Positions 58,199 to 64,000 of a stretch of 64,000 nt of DNA are shown one piece after another. Position 1 is the stretch's first letter. Every line of letters starts with the position of its first letter. The translations under genes were made by a program, and so were the position numbers. The DNA comes from UBA4615 sp046046245. GTDB lineage: Bacteria; Pseudomonadota; Gammaproteobacteria; Burkholderiales; Burkholderiaceae_E. A model generated the notes under the pieces. It did no database searches. It was not told the origin of the DNA and saw only the letters and a list, made by a program, of their open reading frames with translations. The stretch spans positions 15,727-79,726 of the forward strand of contig JBJOKE010000088.1 of the NCBI GenBank assembly GCA_046046245.1, written 5' to 3'.

Positions 58199-61100
58199 TT
58201 GAACGCCTCCCTCCCCGCCGCGCTCGACACACCGGGGCCCGGCCTCGCCGACGTCTCGTCCGGTCTGCCCGAACCGGCACCCGGACAGGTCGTCGCGTTG
58301 CCCGCCACCCACGGCTCGGGCGACGCGCTGCTGGTCGCCGCGCTCGCGACGCGCCACGCCGCCCAGTCGCGCCTGCTCGCCGTCGTCACCGCCTCCGCGC
58401 TCGACGCCGCCCGCCTGGCCGACGAGGTCCGCTGGTTCGCGCCCGCGCTGCGAGCGCGCGTGCTGTCCGACTGGGAGACGCTGCCCTACGACGCGTTCTC
58501 GCCGCACCAGGACCTGGTGTCCGACCGGCTCGCCACCCTCTACGCGCTGCAGGCGGCCCAGGTGGACCTGCTGGTGGTCGCGGCCACGACCGCGCTGCAC
58601 CGGCTCGCGCCCGCCGCCTTCGTGGCCGGCCACACCTTCTCGTTCCGGAAGGGGCAGAAGCTCGACGAGTCGGGCCTGCGGGCGCAGCTGACACTGGCCG
58701 GCTACGAGCATGTGTCGCAGGTGGTGCGCCCTGGCGAGTACTGCGTGCGCGGCGGCCTGTTCGACCTGTTTCCGATGGGCTCGGCCCTGCCCTACCGGCT
58801 CGACCTGTTCGGCGACGACGTCGAGTCGATCCGGGCGTTCGACCCGGACACGCAGCGCAGCCTCTACCCGGTCGAGACCGTGCAGATCCTGCCCGGCCGC
58901 GAGTTCCCGATCGACGAGGCGTCGCGGACCGCGTTCCGCGGCCGCTGGCGCGAGCGCTTCGAGGGTGATCCGAGCAAGGCGGGCCCGTACCGCGACGTCG
59001 GCAACGGCATCGCGAGCGCGGGCATCGAGTACTGGCTTCCGCTGTTCTTCGCCGACACCGCGACGCTGTTCGACTACCTGCCCCCCGACGCGCTGATCGC
59101 CACCCACGGCGACGTCGAGGCCGCGGGCCGGCGGTTCGTCGACGAGACCGCGCAGCGCCATCGCTTCCTGGCGAACGACTCGCAGCGTCCGCTGCTGAGG
59201 CCCGACGAGCTGTTCCTCGGCGTCGAGGCGTTCTTCGCCGCCGCGCGCGCCCACGGGCGCTATGCGTTGCGCGAGCCCCGCAGCGCGCTCGGCGCGGCGG
59301 GGGACGATTCCGGGACGGACACCGCGATCGAGGCGGCGACGGGCGGCGGGTCGAGCGCCGCCGGCACGTCCGACACCGCGGCGCCCTCTGCCGTCGACGC
59401 CGGCACGCTGGCCGGCGGCCCGCGCGCCGACGCGCCGACGCGCCGCACGCCCCACACCACCGCGCTGCCCGCGCTGACGGTGGAACGGCGCGCCGACGCA
59501 CCGCTCGCCCGACTCGCCGCCTGGCTCGACTCGACCGACGACCGCGTGCTCGTGCTCGCCGAGTCGGCGGGCCGCCGCGAGACGCTCTCGCAGTTGTTCG
59601 CCGAACACGGCATCGAGCTGCCGCAGGTCGACGACTGGGCGGGCTTCGCGCGCACCGCGCTGCCGCGGGCGCTGGGCGTCGGGCCGCTCGCCGAGGGCTT
59701 CCGGCGTACCGGGGTGCCGGGCGTCTCGGTGGTCACCGAGTCGGAGCTCTTCGCCGGCACGGCGAAGCGCCGCCGCGGCCGCCGCGCCGAGCAGGCCACC
59801 GACGTCGACGCGATCATCCGCGACCTGTCCGAGCTGTCGATCGGCGACCCGGTGGTCCACGCGCAGCACGGCATCGGCCGCTACCGGGGCCTGGTGGACC
59901 TCGACCTCGGCGACGGCACGACCGAGTTCCTGCACCTGCAGTACGCGAACGACGCGACGCTCTACGTGCCGGTCTCGCAGCTGCACCTGATCGGCCGATA
60001 CTCGGGCGCCTCGCCCGACGAAGCGCCGCTGCACGGTCTGGGTTCGGGCCAGTGGGAGCGGGCGAAGCAGAAGGCCGCCAGGCGCGCGCGGGACACCGCG
60101 GCCGAGCTGCTGAACCTCTACGCACGCCGTGCCGCGCGGCAGGGCCATGCGTTCCGGTTCGACGCACGCGACTACGAGCTCTTCGCGGAGGGTTTCGGCT
60201 TCGACGAGACCCCCGACCAGCTCGCCGCGATCCACGCGGTCACGCAGGACCTGGTCTCGGGCAAGCCGATGGACCGGCTGATCTGCGGCGACGTGGGCTT
60301 CGGCAAGACCGAGGTCGCGCTGCGCGCGGCCTTCGTCGCAGCCGCCGACGGCAAGCAGGTGGCGATCCTCTGCCCCACGACCCTGCTCGCCGAGCAGCAC
60401 TTCGAGACCTTCAAGGATCGCTTCTCGAACTGGCCGTTCCGCCTCGCCGAGCTGTCGCGCTTCCGGACCGGCAAGGAGGTGAAGGCCGCGCTCGAAGGGA
60501 TCGCGAGCGGCTCGATCGACATCGTGATCGGCACCCACAAGCTGCTCGGCAAGGACGTCTCGTTCAAGCGGCTCGGGCTGGTCATCATCGACGAGGAGCA
60601 CCGCTTCGGCGTTCGGCAGAAGGAAGCGCTCAAGGCGCTGCGTGCCGAGGTCGACGTGCTGACGCTCACCGCGACGCCGATCCCGAGGACGCTCGCGATG
60701 AGCCTCGAGGGCATCCGCGACTTCTCGGTGATCGCCACCGCACCTCAGAAGCGGCTCGCGATCAAGACCTTCGTGCGGCGCGAGTCCGAGGGCACGATCC
60801 GCGAGGCGCTGCTGCGCGAACTGCGTCGCGGCGGGCAGGCCTACTTCCTGCACAACGAGGTCGAGACGATCGAGAACCGCCGACAGGCGCTCGAGAAGCT
60901 CGTGCCCGAGGCGCGGATCGTCGTCGCCCACGGCCAGATGCACGAGCGCGAGCTCGAGCGGGTGATGCGCGAGTTCCACGCGCAGCGCGCGAACGTGCTG
61001 CTGTGCACGACCATCATCGAGACCGGCATCGACGTGCCGACCGCGAACACGATCGTCATGCACCGGGCCGACAAGTTCGGTCTCGCCCAGCTGCACCAGC

Positions 61101-61834
61101 TGCGCGGCCGCGTCGGCCGCTCGCACCACCAGGCCTATGCCTACCTGCTGGTCCCGGACGAGGCCTCGATCACCAAGGATGCGACCAAGCGGCTGGAGGC
61201 GATCCAGGCGATGGAGGAGCTGGGCAGCGGCTTCTTCCTCGCGATGCACGACCTCGAGATCCGCGGCGCCGGCGAGGTGCTCGGCGATTCGCAGTCCGGC
61301 GACATGCAGGAGGTGGGCTTCGGCCTGTACACCGAGATGCTGAACCAGGCGGTGCGCGCGCTGAAGAACGGCCGCGAGCCCGACCTGTCGGCGCCGCTCG
61401 AGGCGGTCACCGAGATCAACCTGCACGTGCCCGCACTGCTGCCGGCCGACTACTGCGGCGACGTCCACGAGCGCCTCACGCTCTACAAGCGCCTCGCGAA
61501 CTGCACGACGCAGGATACGCTCGACGGCATGCAGGAGGAGCTGGTGGACCGCTTCGGCAAGCTCCCCGAGCCGGCCCGCGCGCTGATCGACACGCACCGG
61601 CTGCGGATCCTGTCGGCGCCGCTGGGCGTGGCCCGGATCGACGCCGCGTCCGAGGCGATCCTCATGCAGTTCGTGCCGGATCCGCCGCTGCCGCCCGAGC
61701 GGATCATCCGGTTCATCCAGTCGCGACGCGACGTGAAGCTCTCCGGCCAGGACCGGCTGCGCTTCACGCTGAAGACGCCCGACCTCGCCGCGCGCGTCCA
61801 GCGGATCCGCGAGATCCTGAAGGCGCTGTCGTGA
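58199..61834 (+). CDS. mfd: Transcription-repair coupling factor Mfd
   Basis: Translocase that removes stalled RNA polymerase and recruits UvrA. The 1211-residue product has the N-terminal UvrB-like region (SDWETLPYDAFSPHQD, PGEYCVRGGLFDLFP), the polymerase-interaction domain (VHAQHGIGRYRGLVDLD, near residue 555), Walker A GDVGFGKTE near 697, the IIDEEHRFG box near 798 and the C-terminal regulatory domain. An Ala/Gly/Thr-rich insertion of about 65 residues at 360-428 is unusual. Only TTG is available as start and gives a typical N-terminus. Probable partner transcript with serB. Confidence 0.96.
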   Translation: MNASLPAALDTPGPGLADVSSGLPEPAPGQVVALPATHGSGDALLVAALATRHAAQSRLLAVVTASALDAARLADEVRWFAPALRARVLSDWETLPYDAFSPHQDLVSDRLATLYALQAAQVDLLVVAATTALHRLAPAAFVAGHTFSFRKGQKLDESGLRAQLTLAGYEHVSQVVRPGEYCVRGGLFDLFPMGSALPYRLDLFGDDVESIRAFDPDTQRSLYPVETVQILPGREFPIDEASRTAFRGRWRERFEGDPSKAGPYRDVGNGIASAGIEYWLPLFFADTATLFDYLPPDALIATHGDVEAAGRRFVDETAQRHRFLANDSQRPLLRPDELFLGVEAFFAAARAHGRYALREPRSALGAAGDDSGTDTAIEAATGGGSSAAGTSDTAAPSAVDAGTLAGGPRADAPTRRTPHTTALPALTVERRADAPLARLAAWLDSTDDRVLVLAESAGRRETLSQLFAEHGIELPQVDDWAGFARTALPRALGVGPLAEGFRRTGVPGVSVVTESELFAGTAKRRRGRRAEQATDVDAIIRDLSELSIGDPVVHAQHGIGRYRGLVDLDLGDGTTEFLHLQYANDATLYVPVSQLHLIGRYSGASPDEAPLHGLGSGQWERAKQKAARRARDTAAELLNLYARRAARQGHAFRFDARDYELFAEGFGFDETPDQLAAIHAVTQDLVSGKPMDRLICGDVGFGKTEVALRAAFVAAADGKQVAILCPTTLLAEQHFETFKDRFSNWPFRLAELSRFRTGKEVKAALEGIASGSIDIVIGTHKLLGKDVSFKRLGLVIIDEEHRFGVRQKEALKALRAEVDVLTLTATPIPRTLAMSLEGIRDFSVIATAPQKRLAIKTFVRRESEGTIREALLRELRRGGQAYFLHNEVETIENRRQALEKLVPEARIVVAHGQMHERELERVMREFHAQRANVLLCTTIIETGIDVPTANTIVMHRADKFGLAQLHQLRGRVGRSHHQAYAYLLVPDEASITKDATKRLEAIQAMEELGSGFFLAMHDLEIRGAGEVLGDSQSGDMQEVGFGLYTEMLNQAVRALKNGREPDLSAPLEAVTEINLHVPALLPADYCGDVHERLTLYKRLANCTTQDTLDGMQEELVDRFGKLPEPARALIDTHRLRILSAPLGVARIDAASEAILMQFVPDPPLPPERIIRFIQSRRDVKLSGQDRLRFTLKTPDLAARVQRIREILKALS

Positions 61835-61859
61835 TCCGCCCCGCTCCGCGCCCGCGTCC

Positions 61860-62705
61860 ATGAGTCGACTCGTCATCCAGCACCCCGCCCTGTCCGACGC
61901 CGCGGTCGCCGCGTTCGCCGCCGCCGTCGACGGGCCGCCGTCGCAACGCACGCCGGTGCTCGCGCGCTGGGATGCGGTGTCGATCGACGGACCCCGCGTG
62001 GGCGATCTGGCCGACGCCCACGCCGTCGACGCGGAGATCGTCCCCGCGGGCCTGCGCCTCGCGGACTTCCGCCTGGCCGCCTTCGACATGGACTCGACGC
62101 TGATCACGATCGAGTGCGTCGACGAGATCGCCGACTACGCCGGCTGCAAGGCCGAGGTCGCGGCGATCACCGAGGCCGCGATGCGCGGCGAGATCGCCGA
62201 CTACGACGAGAGCCTGCGGCGGCGCGTCGCGCTGCTCGCCGGACTGTCCGAGTCGACGCTCGAGCGCGTCTGGGAGGACCGGGTGCGGCTGTCGCCCGGC
62301 GCCGACCGGCTGCTCGCGGGGCTGAAGGCCGCGGGGCTGCGCACGCTGGTGGTCTCGGGCGGCTTCACCTTCTTCACCGAGCGGCTCAAGCGCCGGCTCG
62401 GCCTGGACGTCGCCCGCTCGAACGTGCTCGAGGTCTCCGAAGGCCGGCTCACCGGCCGGCTGGTCGGGCCGATCGTCAATGCCGAGCGCAAGCGGACGAT
62501 CGTCGAGCAGATGTGCGCTCAGGTCGGCTGCACGCCGGCGCAGGCGATCGTCGTCGGCGACGGCGCGAACGACCTGAAGATGATGTCGATCGCCGGGCTG
62601 TCGGTCGCGTTCCACGCGAAGCCGATCGTCCGCGACGAGACCACGCACGCGCTGAACCACTGCGGGCTCGACGCGATCCTGAACTTCTTCGACGCTGCGG
62701 CCTGA
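61860..62705 (+). CDS. serB: Phosphoserine phosphatase
   Basis: Last step of serine synthesis, hydrolysing O-phosphoserine. The 281-residue HAD protein has an N-terminal small domain of about 75 residues, the nucleophile motif FDMDSTLITIECVDEIAD, motif II VSGGFTFF, the motif III Lys in ERKRTI and VGDGANDLKMM. The ATG at 61860 is 25 bases after mfd. It is convergent with the TrpB2-type gene. Confidence 0.96.
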   Translation: MSRLVIQHPALSDAAVAAFAAAVDGPPSQRTPVLARWDAVSIDGPRVGDLADAHAVDAEIVPAGLRLADFRLAAFDMDSTLITIECVDEIADYAGCKAEVAAITEAAMRGEIADYDESLRRRVALLAGLSESTLERVWEDRVRLSPGADRLLAGLKAAGLRTLVVSGGFTFFTERLKRRLGLDVARSNVLEVSEGRLTGRLVGPIVNAERKRTIVEQMCAQVGCTPAQAIVVGDGANDLKMMSIAGLSVAFHAKPIVRDETTHALNHCGLDAILNFFDAAA

Positions 62706-62755
62706 CTCCGCGCGCCGCGGGAAAGCACCGCCGCGGGCACTGCAGGGATCGGAGG

Positions 62756-62777
62756 CCGCGCCCCGGGCGGGGCGCGG
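62756..62777. terminator. GC-rich hairpin between serB and trpB2
   Basis: A perfect 9-bp stem (CCGCGCCCC and GGGGCGCGG) with a 4-base loop, in the 81-base gap between convergent genes. There is no T-run. Confidence 0.5.
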
Positions 62778-62786
62778 CAGCCGGCC

Positions 62787-64000
62787 TCAGGCGGGCTCGG
62801 GAACGCTCGGCAGGCCGGCGAGCGCCATCGCGAGTTCCTTCTCGTCGTACTGCTGGTCCTTCAGCTTGCCCTGCGCGTAGTCGATGTAGGCCTGCATGTC
62901 GAAATGGCCGTGACCGCAGAGGTTGAAGAGGATCGTCTCGGACCGCCCTTCGCGCTTGCAGCGCAGCGCCTCCTCGATCGCGCCCTTGACCGCGTGGTTG
63001 GCCTCGGGCGCCGGCACGATGCCCTCGGCGCGCGCGAACAGCACGCCGGCCTCGAAGCAGGCCACCTGGTGGTAGGCCACCGCCTCGATCAGGTTCAGCT
63101 CCTTCAGGTGCGACACCAGCGGCGCCATGCCGTGGTAGCGCAGGCCGCCGGCGTGGAAGCCCGGCGGCGTGAAGGTGGAGCCCAGCGTGTGCATCTTGGT
63201 CAGCGGCGTCAGGTGCGCCGTGTCGCCGAAGTCGTAGGCGTACTTGCCGCGCGTGAGCGACGGGCAGGCCGCCGGCTCCACCGCGACGATGCGGCGTTTC
63301 TTGCCACCGCGCAGCTGCTGGCCGATGAACGGGAAGCTGATGCCGGCGAAGTTGCTGCCGCCACCCGTGCAGCCGACGATCACGTCCGGGTCGTCGCCGG
63401 CCATCTCCAGCTGCAGCATCGCCTCCTGGCCGACGATGGTCTGGTGCATCAGCACGTGGTTCAGCACCGAGCCGAGCGCGTACTTGGTGTCGTCGTTCGT
63501 CGCGGCGATCTCCACCGCCTCGGAGATGGCAATGCCCAATGAGCCGGGGTGGTCGGGCCGCTGCGCCAGGATGGCGCGGCCGGCGTTGGTCTCGTTCGAC
63601 GGGCTGGCCACGCAGGTGGCGCCGTAGGTTTCCATCAGCGCGCGGCGGTAGGGCTTCTGGTCGTAGGACACGCGCACCTGGAAGACCTTGACCTGCAGCC
63701 CGAACAGGTTGCCGGCGAAGGACAGCGAACTGCCCCACTGCCCCGCGCCGGTCTCGGTGCTGAGCTTCTTGACGCCGGCCTGGGCGTTGTACCAGGCCTG
63801 CGGCACGGCGGTATTCGGCTTGTGGCTGCCCGCGGGCGACACGCCTTCGTATTTGTAGTAGATCTTGGCGGGCGTGCCGAGCAGTTTCTCAAGCCGGTGG
63901 GCGCGGATCAGCGGCGCCGGCCGCCAGAGCTTGAAGACTTCACGCACCGGCTCGGGGATTGGCACTTCGCGTTCGGTGCTCACCTCCTGCAGGATGAGTT
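62787..64000 (-). CDS. TrpB2-type tryptophan synthase beta-like enzyme (5' end outside window)
   Basis: PLP enzyme of the TrpB2 group, which can make tryptophan from indole and serine or phosphoserine without a TrpA partner; the true substrate is not certain. About 404 codons are visible and the frame runs off the right edge. The GTG at 63981-63983 is an internal Val of the conserved LQEVSTEREVPIP segment, not the start. The PLP lysine lies in SPAGSHKPNTAV; CTGGGSNFAG is the phosphate loop; GFHAGGLRYHGMAPL is a TrpB2 mark. Codon use (AAA, GAA, AAT) looks less GC-extreme than in neighbours. Convergent with serB. Confidence 0.9.
   Translation of the reverse strand, partial: LILQEVSTEREVPIPEPVREVFKLWRPAPLIRAHRLEKLLGTPAKIYYKYEGVSPAGSHKPNTAVPQAWYNAQAGVKKLSTETGAGQWGSSLSFAGNLFGLQVKVFQVRVSYDQKPYRRALMETYGATCVASPSNETNAGRAILAQRPDHPGSLGIAISEAVEIAATNDDTKYALGSVLNHVLMHQTIVGQEAMLQLEMAGDDPDVIVGCTGGGSNFAGISFPFIGQQLRGGKKRRIVAVEPAACPSLTRGKYAYDFGDTAHLTPLTKMHTLGSTFTPPGFHAGGLRYHGMAPLVSHLKELNLIEAVAYHQVACFEAGVLFARAEGIVPAPEANHAVKGAIEEALRCKREGRSETILFNLCGHGHFDMQAYIDYAQGKLKDQQYDEKELAMALAGLPSVPEPA

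Noticed and set aside
58133..62107. Minus-strand frame of over 1300 codons
   Set aside because: Antisense to mfd and serB; composition typical of GC-rich shadow frames.
63981..63983. GTG as start of the TrpB2 gene
   Set aside because: The frame continues upstream with Leu-Gln-Glu before it, matching an internal conserved TrpB2 segment, so the gene runs past the window.

Overview
The window is a dense, very GC-rich bacterial chromosome segment with housekeeping genes on both strands, short spacers and many 4-bp start/stop overlaps. Gene families and gene order point to a betaproteobacterium, probably Burkholderiales-like: rpsB-tsf opposite map-glnD; smc-zipA-ligA; dapC-dapD-pilU-yffB-dapE-prmB; tRNA-Leu-tig-clpP-clpX-lon-tRNA-Val-tRNA-Asp-ppiD; tsaB-rimI-udg; ompR-envZ. 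The genus cannot be fixed from the sequence alone. I see no insertion sequence, prophage, integrase, plasmid gene, rRNA or CRISPR array.

Layout. 1-5.1 kb: translation genes (tsf partial, rpsB) divergent from map and glnD, with overlapping promoters. 5.2-14.5 kb (minus strand): smc-zipA-ligA-galU followed by mtnP-def. 14.7-23.0 kb (plus): queF, then the succinylase lysine/diaminopimelate genes dapC, dapD, dapE interleaved with a PilU-type ATPase and a YffB-like protein, then prmB and a YheS-type ABC-F ATPase. 23.0-31.5 kb: hemerythrin and GST (minus), an AEC transporter, a 3-hydroxyacyl-CoA dehydrogenase, a split ACAD10/ACAD11-like kinase and acyl-CoA dehydrogenase pair, a second GST, a DUF1178 protein and mnmH. 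31.5-40.5 kb (minus): the proteostasis block tRNA-Leu, tig, clpP, clpX, lon, tRNA-Val, tRNA-Asp, ppiD, without the usual hupB. 40.6-48.1 kb: an RND efflux operon with a promoter and possible operator, opposite hpnCDE for squalene synthesis. 48.1-54.7 kb: radA, alr, lplT, uracil-DNA glycosylase, rimI, tsaB and a Gly/Tyr/Pro-rich exported protein. 54.9-64.0 kb: ompR-envZ, a fused ispDF, mfd, serB and a TrpB2-type enzyme that runs off the right edge.

How the genes fit together. Most are core functions: translation start and protein maturation (map, def, prmB, rimI, tsaB, mnmH, queF), proteolysis (tig/clpPX/lon/ppiD), chromosome and cell division (smc, zipA, ligA, radA, mfd), wall precursors (dapCDE, alr) and isoprenoids (ispDF feeding hpnCDE). 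The most distinctive parts are the possible 4-hydroxyacyl-CoA module at 25.2-29.1 kb, the IspD-IspF fusion, a repeated promoter layout (TASAAT followed 6-9 bases later by a start codon) that suggests leaderless mRNAs, and several symmetric intergenic elements. I did not find a wholly new multi-gene system.
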